A stretch of DNA of 64,000 nucleotides, taken from the NCBI GenBank assembly GCA_949126835.1, contig OX421499.1, positions 7,137,026 to 7,201,025 of the forward strand. The letters run 5' to 3'. How positions within the stretch are numbered: the stretch's first letter is position 1; every line of letters begins with the position of its first letter. Source of the DNA: Anisus vortex (Eukaryota; Mollusca; Gastropoda; Planorbidae). Below are positions 41,041 to 54,800 of the stretch, in pieces. Under the pieces are notes generated by a model. It had not been told where the DNA came from. It searched no databases and saw only the letters and a list, made by a program, of their open reading frames with translations. The translations under genes were made by a program, and so were the position numbers.

Positions 41041-43409
41041 TTTATTTATTGTCTTCATAAAGGAATTAGTTTTCATTCAAAAGCAAATAATATATTTAAA
41101 AATTCATTGATCCAGTCAGATTCAACCGTTTCTATGTGTGTGTGAGAAACTGTTTGAATAAAAATTGTATGTCCTAAAACAAACACAAAACGAACTTTTG
41201 ACCTCAAATTGTACTCCCAGTGTTCAATATAATACATATAGCATATCACTGTTAGGTTACACAGAAAAAACATACATTAGGCCTACTGGCTGCGTGCGAA
41301 CAGTATGTAAGAAACAATCTTTTGCATGCCCAGGAAAAAATAACTCTGTATTAACTCTCTTCAAATTTTGCAGAAATGCTAAAATTTCTTTAAAAAAAAA
41401 GAAAATCTGGAATTTTAGGTTTTTCCAACCAAAATAATAAATTTAAAAAAAGGGAAGGGATGTGGGAATTAAAGGGTAAAAATGTGAGATATTTTTTGTA
41501 TTGAAGCACAAACAACTAGTATTAAATTGTTCAGATGTTCATGACATTTTTTAAATACTGTATTCATACACAGCTCAACAGTTCATATTGCCTTGCAACC
41601 TTACCAATAAATATTTCAATGGAAAATAAAAACAGTACAACAATTGTGCAGACATTCAGGACACTGCCCACGCAAGGAAGGGGGAGTTCATTTACACCCA
41701 AACACCCCTCTCTCTCTTGGCATTAAAAGCTCTGGCTTACACAAAAAACAAATGTAAATTATTTCAGGCAGGTGTGTCTCTAAATCTCATAATGTGCCAC
41801 CCGAGCCCATCAATTGACACGCTTTGTAGAAAAGGAACCTACCTAGCCTGATGAAGTTAAGATAACATTTTAATGTGGTGTACAATGATTGCCAATGACC
41901 ACAGCTCTGTTGACAAAAAACGGGGACGACATCACATCAATGCCGTTACAGCAGCGGCTTGGACAGAGCCTACTGGAGAACTCTCATTGCCTGATGCGCC
42001 GAGCTGTCTCAGTAAGTCTTATATACAAAACATTCACTACAAGCATATATATATATATATATATATTTATATCTATAGCTAGTGGATAAATTATGTCACA
42101 AGAGATACATTGTAATGACCAGGGCAGTTCTGACATATTTTCTATCTTAGTCTTGGGGGTAAAAAACTGTTTTATCAATTAATCCGTTTTCATAAAGAAA
42201 AATGACCTAACACACAGGGGGGTCAGGCTATTTGGTCATTCTCACAAGCTAAATTGCATCATCATTATCACACAGAATGAAGATGTCAATACAATATACA
42301 GACACAAACATGTGGTGCGTCTAAATCATTCCTTGTCAAGATAAACATACACAAAATAAAATTATAGATTATAGCCTAGCACATTAAAATAAAAGAAAAT
42401 TAAATTAATGGTCTATTCCTTCTCAGAGCTCAGAGTAGCTTGGTTATTAATGGAAACAAAAATTATTCTCAAAAGTTTCATCTACAAGTTTATAAACGAA
42501 TGTTTTTCTATTAAAATTAAAATGCCATTATAAAAAAAACTGCCAACTTTAAAACATCACCTAAAAAAACAACACAGAAACGTGGCCTAAAACTAAAAGT
42601 CAGTCGTACATATTTCTCACATATTTTCTGCATAACAAAAAACTGCATTGTTTCAATGTGTCATTTTGAAAAAGTAAAACAATTGAAAGCAATATGCGTA
42701 AAACAATCCTTAGAATAATAGAGTTGAAAAAAAACAAAACAGCTTGACTGCAAAAATCACTCACAAAGTTCGTATGTTAAAAAAGAATGCACCTTTTATT
42801 TTTTTTAAATGTCCAGACTGGAAGCACTAAATTAATATGATGTATGATTAATAAGTGAGGAAAATTGTTTATATTTTTTTCGCAGCAACTAAACTTTTGT
42901 TTTGCACAGTTCGGTGTAAAACACCCAAAAATATCTTACTTGACAGAATTTATTTTTTTTTAAAATTCTATAAAGAATTTCTGTGACAACATTAATTTTA
43001 CATAAGCCATGATTTTGTTAGTCAGGCAAAGAAATATATATACTTGTATGCTATAAGTATCTTCAATGCTAGCTGGCAAAAATATTTTTTTTAAATTATT
43101 TCAACAATTTAATACCTTGATGTCAAGGTAGAGCATGATTCACTGCCAGCATTTTCACAATAAAGAAATGCTGAGCACTTAGAAGGGACAAAAAAAGTTG
43201 TTATATCTCAGAAAAAAAGCCTGTTGTGTTGTTTAAAAAAAAATGTATGTTAGCCCTTAGTTTAACACCAGACATATCTATTTGTATATATGAAGTGATT
43301 GTGCAATCTAGATTGCATTCCCAAACACATTTCTTTCAAGTTAAACACAGACATTATTATTATAGAGAGAAATACACTATCGTTTCTCCCTTTTCTTTTT
43401 ACTTCTCCT
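41041..43409 (-). other. candidate long 3' UTR of the minus-strand gene
   Basis: No coding frame or transposon was recognised for about 2.3 kb after the stop codon, unlike every other stretch of this size in the window. TTTATT (AATAAA on the minus strand) is at 41041-41046. A (TA)n run is at about 42046-42066. The UTR extent is inferred. Confidence 0.4.
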
Positions 43410-43588
43410 TTATTCCAACGGAATCTCTGGAGCGCTGAGGAGTTCCGTCCAAGCCGTCTTGTCTTTGCGCATGAACAAGGTGATGCCCGCCTTGTAGGAC
43501 GCAGGTATGCTGACGTGAGATGTCACCTGCAGCCTGTAGCCTGGGACGCTGGGCATGTTGAACTCTCTGAGGACATTCACCACTTGAC
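43410..43588 (-). CDS. orphan gene exon 11 (terminal)
   Basis: Acceptor accgtccag; stop TAA at 43412-43410. Encodes a C-terminal beta-rich looking segment (YRLQVTSHVSIPASYKAGIT). Confidence 0.85.
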
Positions 43589-45818
43589 CTGGACGGTGAA
43601 AGAAAACAACAAAAATCGAGTGTTTTGTTTTTAAAAAAATAATGACCATTCTCAGCGCAGATAATTACTGGCGATCCGAAGGTTCTGGGTTTGAATCCTG
43701 ATGGAGGCTAGGATTTTTCCTGGGACTTGAGGGTGTCCCCGAGTCTACCCAGCTCTGATGGGTACCTGACATTAGTTGGGGTAAAGTAAAGGCAGCTGGG
43801 CATTGTGCTGGCCACACATCCATCTAGTATGCCGATGCCACAGAAGCTGGTGAACGCTGCTTTGGTTTGGTCCAAATGGTACATTACTTTTTAATTAATC
43901 ACAACATTGCTATAGAGCCAGAACTATTCCCAAAACTGGACTAGAAAGGACATCGTACCGGCCACACACAATTACTTAAAGTCAATGGCTCTCAAAAAAA
44001 TTCCAATTGTGCGCCCCTTTCGGAAGTAAGGATTTACACGGCGTCTTTCTTCAGTTCAAAGCTCTAGAACTCCCATTTTACCCCCAAGGAATCCAAAAAC
44101 AAACCCTAAGTAATATCAAGGCAGTAACAATGTTACCAGACACACTTACAAAGACACACTTTAGTGGAACTGACAGTCTTTAAACAAAGAAACTGATACA
44201 GCTTCTAAATCAGTTGGCTAGTAGAGCTTGCATTATTTTAAAATCCGATTTATTTTTCACACAGTTTCTGTCTAGTTTCTAAATTGTTAGTCAATCTGCC
44301 ATACTGTAGAACTTAAGCCATCGTAACTCAAGAGGCCCGACCAGTTTTTTTTTGGCATTGTCAATTAAAAACAATTCTTACAGCTGATTCATCTGTTTTA
44401 CTCCATATATACTTACAGTTTAAAATAAGTCTTGATCAATAAGTTTTAATTAAACAGCAATTAGTGGCTCAATAATTGAGACCAGATAGAATGATGGTAA
44501 TGACTATATAGAACACAAGTCAAATAAATTTTTAAAAAATCTAAAAAATATACTGCTTTTTTTTTTGCATGGGCTATTTGCTTGAAACTGTTTTTAGCTT
44601 AAGTATTAAGAAAATAGTTATCCATAGTCACAGAACATACTGAGTTCATAATAGACTCTTTCTCTCTCTTACCTAAAACATTCATAGTTCTCCATCTGTG
44701 GTCAGGGTGATTCAGAAGCTGGCCTAGGTCAGTGGTTTCCCTGAACCTGGAGATGATGTCCTGGCGCCTCACCATCAAGACCGAGTCACTGGAGAGCTGC
44801 TTCATGGCTGACCTCTCAGAAACAATCTCTAACGGGTTGGTCAGGTAAAGACCTGTACACAAAAAAAAATTTCAATTTTTTAAAAGGCAATGAAAGTTGT
44901 GAAATAATGAAAATAATAAATCAAAATTAATATTTTTTTTTTTACACGTTAATATTTTTTTCACATTACTCTTTAAATGTATTCTAAAAGCAGTTGCAAA
45001 GCTCGGTGTTATGAACAAAACCTGTTTAGAACTTTCAAATTCAAAGATATTTTTCACAACTGATTTTTGTAAACACTAATCAGAATAGTAGAGTCTGTAT
45101 GAACCACATAGATTCTGAGCTCCTCTTATCATTTAGCATTGGCTTATACTGCGGCTCAGAGGGAGAGCCATCTATTTCTTCCTATCGCCATGTTTATTGA
45201 CACGGCCCTCTAAGTCATCAGTCATTTGATTATTGTCAATGTCAGATGCAGAAAAAAAACAAATGGCCCACCTTGGTGGCTGACACCGTAGACCATTTGA
45301 TGGTGCCAGGAGTCTGGCACCTGCCAGAGAGAGTGGGGGCCTTGCTGCAGATTAAGTGTTGCCATGGGGATAGCACCTGAAGAAAAAAACAAAACAAATT
45401 GTGAATTTAAGTTCAGACCTTAGGTATATGAAGAAATTTACCTGTAACCAAAGGCTGTGTCTAACTGTATCAGAGGATCTTATACAGTTATACACAGTGC
45501 TACAGCGACAGTGCATTTGGTTAGCTAATGCGAGTGTCTTGGATTCAATTAAGTCCAGGGTATGGAGGGTGTCACTAAGTCTACCAAACTTTTTTGGATA
45601 CTGACATTAATTGAAAAAGGGAAATTAAACCCTTCCAAATGGACTAACTATTCCATGGCAAATAACCTCCCAAAAAAAAACTGATAAATGACAAACTGAA
45701 TTACAGGGCTAACTACCCCCAAAAAATTTTCTCAGTAGCAAAAGCCTGAATTGTCAGTAACAAGACCCTCTTGTCAGTAACACTGAATAAGCGTTTTCTA
45801 CCACGTTATAAACAGACT

Positions 45819-45854
<36 letters not shown>

Positions 45855-48800
45855 AAATATTATATATATATACATGTGTGTGTACTATGTACATCAAAGT
45901 GAGAGCTATTTTTAAAAGGACAGACTGTTGCAGAACATCATCCAGTTTAATACCCTTTCATGAAAACTTAATCTCCATAATTAAACAAGAGATCCATACA
46001 AGCTTCCAATGTTTTCTTAAGCAGCTCTTTGGTTAGTCTTTGTCTGACTCAGCTAATAATCCTTTCACAGTGGTCTGAGCAGGATGTAATGGTGGTCAAT
46101 ATAACTTATATTATAAGCATGACCTTGTACAGATACTTAATAAGAACTAGTCCTTCTTTATCCTTCATCACCAGTTCTCTTCATGTGATATCAATAGCTA
46201 CTTTTGAAATTGTATAAAGCTTTATAATTTACACATTTTGCTATAACAGAGTGACGCATCTCTTGTTATTGGGCTACAGTTTTAATAGCCAAGGGAAATT
46301 ATTGAAATGATCCAATATCATTGTTACCATCTGTGGAAAAAGTAAATGGAACTGTTGGTAGTGGAACTATTTACACACAGCTGACATCTTCTTAAAAACA
46401 GATATCCTATAAAGTTTGAATTGCTACAGTGAAATGTAGTTATGGTTGACTCTGGAAACATTTCTATAAAGTCAGAAGCAAACGTATGTGCTGGACAAAG
46501 AAGTAATCAATTGTAATCAGCTAAGACCCTAACATAGACCAAGCCTTCATAACAGCAGTATCTGCATTAGATATTGGTGACAAAGCAGTAGGTAAAAAAC
46601 ATTTTACTAAAATAGAAGAATATCTGATTTTTGCCAGATCAATATATTCATGTCTTTTTATTGAACTGCATCATCTACAATACTCTCGGCCTGCATGGGT
46701 AATATTTAACACATTTCACACACATACACAAATATCACCTTCTATGGTTAAGCTTATTTTCGGTTCCTAACATCCTATCACTAATTAACTTTCGTCTCCC
46801 AGCCCCCATCTCTCCGAGCAAAGTTCCGGAAGGCTGATTAGAACTATCTATACTTTAAAAAAAAATTCCAAAATCTAAAACTAATTCATAGTAGGCATAA
46901 CGCCAATTGATCTATTTATCGTTTGCTGCCACTGCAGTAAAAATCTTAAAATTTAAAATGCGTCCTTCTTACAACTTCAACATGTAAACCTATTTAAGCT
47001 ATAGAGTAGACTCTATATGGAAACTTTTGACATGTTCTCTCTGTGTTTTTGTTATTATGTATAGATCTAGGCCTATTGTAGGCTATGGAGGACTTTATAT
47101 GTAGAAAATAATCCCATTGTTCGTTGGCAAAGTGACCGACCGAGAGATAACGAGTTCTAAATCATTTAGCGTGCCAACAGACTAAAAGTCAACCTGCTCT
47201 ATTTTTATAGGACCATTTTTTTTAAATTATTATTATGGGATAATTTGTTTAAGGCCATAGCAAGACCAAGGCCTAAAGCAAAGGAGATTTATAAAGAATA
47301 TCATTAAAGCTTTTTATATCTATATATATAAAATGAGACTGTTTGTCCCCATACGGATCCCCATTGGTCAATTTGAAATCACGTGAGATTGTGTCACTGA
47401 CCTATTTATACCTAGCCCTATATACCGTCTAATAATTTTTCACATCGGACATGTGTCTTCTATAGCTCAGTCGTAAACCGAGCGGACTGCTATACGGGCG
47501 ACATGGGTTCGATTCTCCAGTTAGACTATTATTTTGTTTTTTTTTTGACAATTTTTTTTTTTCAAACTTTTTAAAACAAAAGACATTGTAAATCTACAGG
47601 CAATTTAGATTTTGTTAAATAAAAATACTTGCCTATTTCTTTTACCCAATTACAAAATTTATATACTTTCCTAAAAGTATTCAGTAAAAAAAAAAAATTT
47701 AAATATAAGATTTATAGCTTTCTTTTAAGTGTAGTTTATAAATTTGTTATCTGCACCTTATACAGTTTTTTTTTCACCCGGGCAACGCAGCTTGTTTAAT
47801 ATAAAATTAACGTGTTTGTGATTATCCTTTTTATTTGCATTTATATCACAAACACAAAAATGTATTACTATACTTTCACATTTATGGTAATTATTGTCTA
47901 AACATGATCAAGTTGAGGATCTAACACCTGCTAATATTTATTATTTTTAAAGACCAAGTGAAGAGCTTTTTATCAAAATAGAGTTAACATTTGATTTTGA
48001 TAGTAAATAGTGTATTCAGTATCTGAATGCTAATGTTGATGGTCCTAAATTACTGTTGGACCATCAAACAGTATTATCAGTCTCTTCAGAGTGTTTCAGT
48101 TGCAGTAGCTGAATTATTTGCTATTTAACATCAAAACAGACGACTTCACCACAATATAAATTCTAACTTGTAATCAATAAGAGAACGCCTTGTTGCAGCA
48201 TATGATTTAATAACAATTCATTAACAGTTCACACTTTCACATTTAGTAAATAATCCTTAATACTTATGGTTATAGTATTAATATAAAATATTTTTATAGT
48301 GGTCTTTGAGTCTCCATATTTATACGTCTGTTGATTACAAGAACAAGAAATAGACTGAAGAATAAGCGTGGGCAATCACATGACTCATACTTCCGATATA
48401 GGTTTTCTTAATATCCAAAAATGGGTTTTATTTCGACTTTTTAATTGTTAATTTAGTCACCACCTATATATATTATTTACTTACTCCATAGCAGCTAATA
48501 AAAATCATTTATACAAAGTATCAAAGATAACTTTTAAGTAATTAGTTCAATATTTGCACTTGAATGTCTGTGTTTTTCGGAGGAAAGTCCAAACCTCGTA
48601 ACCATTTTAGATGCTTTTATTTCCGGCAATTGACAAGTCTTAACAAGTATGCATGCATAAATGTTCACAAGAAAAAACATTTCCGGTCGAATTTGATCAT
48701 TTTATTCGAAACATGTCTGTGTGCTGGGTTACTGGTTGTACGAACATTTGTTGGGGATTAAAATTTCTTTCATTTCCAAAACATGTTTACAAAAGAAAAC

Positions 48801-51800
48801 AATGTATTGTGAAAGTCAGAAGGGAATAATCACCTTTTTATAATATCAAACTTATTGCTTAAGGCAAAAGAATTTTTTTTAATTGTTTTTATAAATTTAC
48901 GCATTTTGTTTTTCAATAACCAAGAAAACGCAACTCTTGACTAATTTATTTTATAAACAAGCTACATGCGACTAACACTTGAGTATTAATTATCGCCTAC
49001 TCACTTTTGATGTTAAAAATGGATTCCTCATAACAAATATTGTATCCTTTGTATAATTCTAAAAGACTAGAACAAGCCGTCGAGGTTGAAATCAACTGTC
49101 AATAACCAGCAAAAGCATGCTTTTTTGTTTACGGAAATGCCTAAAATAATTAAACATTTAAAAATAGAACCGGAAGTTCACGATCACCCCAGTTCAAAAG
49201 GTCACGCCTAATTAAGTGACGTCTAAGAAAGGATTTCAACTAGGAAAAATGAATATTGTCACGTTTTTTGAATCTATTGCCAAATGTTTTGAATCTTTTC
49301 CCGGTTCCTATTTTTAACAAAATGGTTAAATATAGATTTATAGCATCGAGTTTTGTTTATTTGTTTTCCTTTCTCAAACTCACCCTTTCTAAAACGTAAC
49401 TGTCATAGTGTCATATGAGGCTATCCCAAATCTCATAGAACAACCTCTTCACTTAGTCTTTAACTCTTTCTCTCCGGATCGACGATATCAGCGTCGATTT
49501 TTAAAACGGCCATTTTGACGGATCGACGATGCCAGCGTCAATTTGTTAAAATATGTTTATTTCGTTAATTTTCAGCACTATTCTTTTCTTATACTTTTAC
49601 ATAAATCTAGAATGATTTCCCTTTGAATAACATCCGGATTTGTGTTTACATCGTGTTTTCATTTTTTTTTAAATGCATTTTTATGGATTTTTTTTTCACT
49701 TGTGCAGGGCCGTATGTGGTGGGTAGTGATAATAAATGATAAATACGGGCTTTATATTTCTATTTTTTTTTAAATATTTGTTTTTAATAGTGAAAAAGAG
49801 TATATATTTTAGGAAAACAATGTAGTTAATTATTTTGGAAATTTATTTATTTTGGTGTGAGCCTTGGAATTTGTGTTATGTAAGACTATGGTGAGGGATT
49901 TTTTTTTTTAATTTTCGTTTTAAAAAGTTATTTTTTAAATGTAAGTTACAATTGATTTTATATTCTCTGTAAGGAGCTTTCAATTTCCTTTAATACAATA
50001 CCAAATATGATATTGTCTGATTAAAACCCAAAAAGTTATTAAGATTTGAAGATAGCAATAGTGATGGCAAAGAGAAAAAAAAGGATAATTCCGGCAGAAT
50101 AGGGAAAATAATTCCGGAGAGAAAGAGTTAATTTCAGTCTAACTAAAATATTCGTTAATGTATTTTGGTTCAAAAAATCGTAACAAGACTATAGTGAAGT
50201 GGAATAGATACATAGTACTCATTCAAACTGGGTAGTTAATGTCATGTTTAAAAATATACATTCTTTAGTCATAAAATATTTATATAATTTTCAGATGCTT
50301 TTTACAGTTTGATCACTTCAAAGTTATATATTGTAAGTAATGTAAGCAATTTATTTTTTGTATAAAAGAAACACAAAAAAAAAGAAACATATTTTTAGAA
50401 ATATTAGGGGAAAAAAAACGGGTTAATTACCTCCCTTTAATTAAAAAAACTAGTTCAGATTTATATTTTGATTCAATCAATATTACTGACTAATTATGAT
50501 TTCTTTATATAAACCCAACATTATAGTGTTCATTACCAGATTTAATTTTTAGAGGATTTAAATAATTTATGTTAAGCAGTTGTTAGTAAACTTTTCCTGC
50601 ATTAATTGTTTGTCCATTTAAGGCGTTTACAACTATCTATCTTAGTATATGCCTTAATATAGGGATGTACATGTAATTAAATGTTTTGAATTTATTTCAT
50701 GGCAAGGTATATCCAGTTTCAATGCAATTCCATTCCAGTGCTTCTTGTAAATGTAAATTCAACTCACTAAAATGTGTCGCTATGTCATTCAGAAACATCA
50801 GCTTCAACAGTCAGTTTTCCTCTTTCAGAACCGGCTAATGTTTTTTTATCAATAAAAAACATCTCTTGGAGGTCTCTCGCGTGCCAAGTTTGGCACGTGT
50901 GCGTTGCTGACCCCTGGTCTAAGGGCCAATGTTTAGCATGATCGGATTCCCAATTTTCGCTTAATATCCCTAATTCCTAGCAATATTTTTGAAACCTTGC
51001 TTTTTAAAGTTTGTGTGTGTGTGTGTGCTGTTTGACGAGTTTTAGTTTTTTTTTATAAATGGCATTTTGCACACGTAGGTCTAGACCGCCCTTGGCCCAT
51101 TGTGTCTAGAGCTACAACATTAATTGAAACAGATGGATCTTGTGCAGTTACTAGTGTTTTCATTTTGAGCACGCTGATAAAAAAATTAATTTAGAAACTC
51201 ATGTTAAATGATGTTAAAGATGTCAAACATCACGGTGCTGTGCAACTTTATTAAAAAAAAGGAAATAGATTCCGACAATAAAAGAAAGTAGGAAATATAC
51301 GGTACAGTAATAGTATTACTAATACCAACTACCGCATTGGACCGTAATGACCGTTAACCTTTTTTCAAACATTTTGGAAACATATTTCACAGATAAAAGA
51401 ACGAATACTTGTTACTGTTGCTGTATCGGACAGTAGTAACAATTTAACTTATTTTGCGGACATTTTCGGATATTTTTTTATTGAGAAATATTTTTTTGCA
51501 CTGGACCAAAAAATCCTACTATGCCGTGACCACGGAAACTGGTAAACGCTGCTTCACCAGCCCTATGGATCAATTAGGTAATACGGGATACTTTTTTACA
51601 TAAAGCGTAACAGATTTTAACCTTACAGCAACCCCATATTTTGGGTACCAAAATCGCAATGTTACGGCCGAAACCGTAGGCAGCCCAGGAATTACCTCTT
51701 TTCATCCAATAAGCAAGCCACTGAAGAAGCTTAATCTTCCGAGGTGGCCAAAAGTGAAAGAATCGTCCACCGACTGCTCCACTGCTCAGTTTCTCCACTC

Positions 51801-54800
51801 CAGACATCAGCTCTTCAGCCGTGGTCCCTATCAAAACAAACAAATAATTTTGTTTCATCTAAAATAATTTTGTTTCATCTAACTACATTACAAACAATCC
51901 TTAAGGAATTAAAAACAAACTTTGCACATGTAACTGTACCAAGTTGACTTATTATTTGACATTCTTGATTTTATTATTTTAATATCCAGTCAGCAGAGCT
52001 GTTTGTTCCCGGGTCTGGAGGGTGTCCCTGAGTCTACCCAGCTCTGATGGGTACCTGACTTTAGTTGGGGTAAAGTAGAGGCAGCTGGGCATAATACTGG
52101 ACACACAATTCCCTAGTATACGGTGGGCACAGAAATTGGTAAGCGCTGCTTCAATGGCCCTATGGATCAATTTGTTCCAACGGGATCTTTTTTTTTATTG
52201 AACAGTGTGTTGGTTATGATAGGTTAAGGAGACACTAGACTAGACTAATGTTTATCTGACCACTGGCTAGTTATGGACAGTCAAGTACAAAGTGATCAGA
52301 GTGGCCGCTTTGAATTTATTTTGTTTGATGCCAGTTGAGGGATATATGTTCTAATTTGGTTAACGTTGCCAAAAACACATTTAAAAATCTTTTAAACCAC
52401 TGGGGTTTCAAAAAGTCACAAGAAATATCCAGAAAGCAGGCATATCTTGATACTGTCATGCTAAGCTAGGAAAGAGTTAGTTAAATGAATCAGCCCTCAG
52501 TGGCACCTACCCGCTTTAGCCCTGGAGAACAAGTACTCTGGCACGCAGGCTTCTTCCTTCCTAAGACTTGTTTGGATAACTTTACAAACTGCCGACTTCT
52601 CACAGCTGAACTTCAGGGCTTTCTGCAATTCACACAAGACGAAAAACAAATTTGAGACTCAATAACAAATCCCTAGAAAATTATACAAATAATTTGTGTC
52701 TTAACCAAAAGAAAACTGCTAGAGGCACAACAATTTTGCTATATGAAACATACACAGGTTAGAAAAAGTAAGATGATCAGGTGTGGGGGGAATTAAAAAG
52801 TAAAGTACCCTTAGTACCAAATAGGACCCAGTTTCTGTGGCCACTTCATACTAGGAGATTGTGGGGCCAGCGCAATGCACAGCCACCTTTTCTTTACCCC
52901 AACTAAGGTCAGGTACCCATCAGCGCTGGGTAGACTCGAGGACGACCTCCAGATCCGGGGGAGAAAAGTCCTAGACTTCACCAGAATTGGAGCCCGGACC
53001 TTCGGTATGCCAGTCGAACATGCTGCCACTTGGTCACCGAGCTCCATTAAGAGTGGGGAGAGAATTAACCCACGAACTGTGGTCGGCCGACCGGCACGTT
53101 CTGTGGTGTGGGGGCCGATTAAATCGGCCGACGAAAAAATGCGTTGAAAAACACTTTCCAGTCCAACTTTTTAATGTATTTATGTGTACTTCCTTTTATT
53201 AATAAATAAACTTCAGTTTTTTCGCTCTTCTGCGCGATTTTTATAACTTTGAAGTTATTTTTACAATGATGGTTGTCGAACTAATTTGCGCTAGCCATTT
53301 TAGTCAAATGGACGTACCATATTTTTTTACGTAATTAATCAATTTTGAATATTTAAGTGATCATATAATTGATTTAGAAGATCATTTTTCTACTACATTT
53401 GGAAATAATATTAAAATTAGTTTACGTCTTTCTTCTATTGAGTCGGAAAGCTGAAATCCGATACTTTAGGCTGAGGCGTGCCTAGGCCTAGAACTAATTT
53501 AGGCTTCGCCCGAAAATCGATACCCGATAGTACCTATTATTATTAATTGTAGACGATTGTAGCAATGAATTAAACTAAAAATGGATGTTATTTAGTCTTC
53601 TAATATGATTTTTCATCAAATTAAATCGTTTTAGACAAGCTTTTGTCATTTTTTGTGTTGATTTCTGCTTTGTTATGTCCCTGACGTCAAATAATTAGAG
53701 ATATCGGCAAAAATTATTTTTTTCAAAGGCTATTAATAACAGAAATAAAATAATTAGAGATATCGGCACAAATTATTTTTTTCAAAGGCTATTAATAACA
53801 GAAACCAATGTAAATAGTACATTTTCTAAAAGATAAATAAAATAGCTATTATATTCAATACAAATTTTAATAATGTGCCGATAAAAAAATGAAGTTAGAT
53901 GTACTTGAATAGAAGAATTTTTTTTTTCCATTTTCATTCTTGACCACTCTAAGGTCAAGGCCATTGTCAAATAATTATTATTTTTTAATCAAATTAGTTT
54001 TTTAGATTGCCCATCCATTCCACTTTACAAAAATATATAGTTATTGGGGTCTGGCAATAATATTTCCTTGTCATTTATTGCTATTTCTGATGGCACCCAA
54101 AATGCTCAAAAATTCCCCCACACTACAGAAACACCACAGTTCGTGGGTTAAAGAAAAATATCAGGAAGACTTTTTTGTGGCTCGCTCTTGATTCAAAATC
54201 ATGCCAAGTGATCTTGGTCTGTTTATTTTAATGGACATTTTATTGGAAACAAAACTTAAACAATATACATAATCCTTTTAGAACCCCTTTAAGAACTTTT
54301 TTTATAGAAGAAATTATCACCAAACATGTCTAACACAAAAGAGACATTACCAGAACATTGAGCACTGCCGTTTGCCCACAGGCTGACACCGCTATCTGTT
54401 TGAACTGCATCACGTAGGCCTCGTACTCATTCCAGATCATGACACGGTCAACCTTCAACCTTTCAGTCTTAGAGTTGGGCCCCCCAGGGGTGGAGCTCTG
54501 CTTGCTGTCGTCATCACAAGGTACCAATGGCTGCAACCCAAAATGTTAAATTACCGGAATGCTCAGCCCACATTTTTTATACTAACTCAATCAAAAAGTT
54601 TATTTATTTTAATATAAATATTTTTTTCCTTATTTGTAACTACCGTTAATTCTGTGCTTTTTACTTGCCAAGGTAAATAGTGCAGAAAAGAGGAGATTTT
54701 TGGTGCAACATTTGGGCTGTGGTTTTCTTTTCATTTAAGTGGGTTTCAGGTTTGCATGCTGTGCTGTATGAGGTTATAATTAATTAACTCCCTTGTTTTT

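Larger units (their letters stand above)
47130..50916 (-). mobile_element. long hAT-family element, copy 4, with several insertions
   Basis: The left part (atcatttagcgtgccaacag at 47162) and right end (gttgctgacccctg, 50903-50916) match copy 3. The left terminus is decayed. Shared interior sequence resumes on both sides of a Helitron-like insert and of a middle block (48.4-50.2 kb) that holds a TTAA element. Reverse orientation, dead. Confidence 0.8.

Noticed and set aside
47463..47520. A functional tRNA gene
   Set aside because: Only D- and T-arm-like parts are convincing; the acceptor stem does not pair and it lies inside a repeat.
43410..54530. Naming the minus-strand gene BIVM or actin-maturation protease
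   Set aside because: Motifs around the Cys, His and Asn do not match what I recall of either family; without a search no name is justified.
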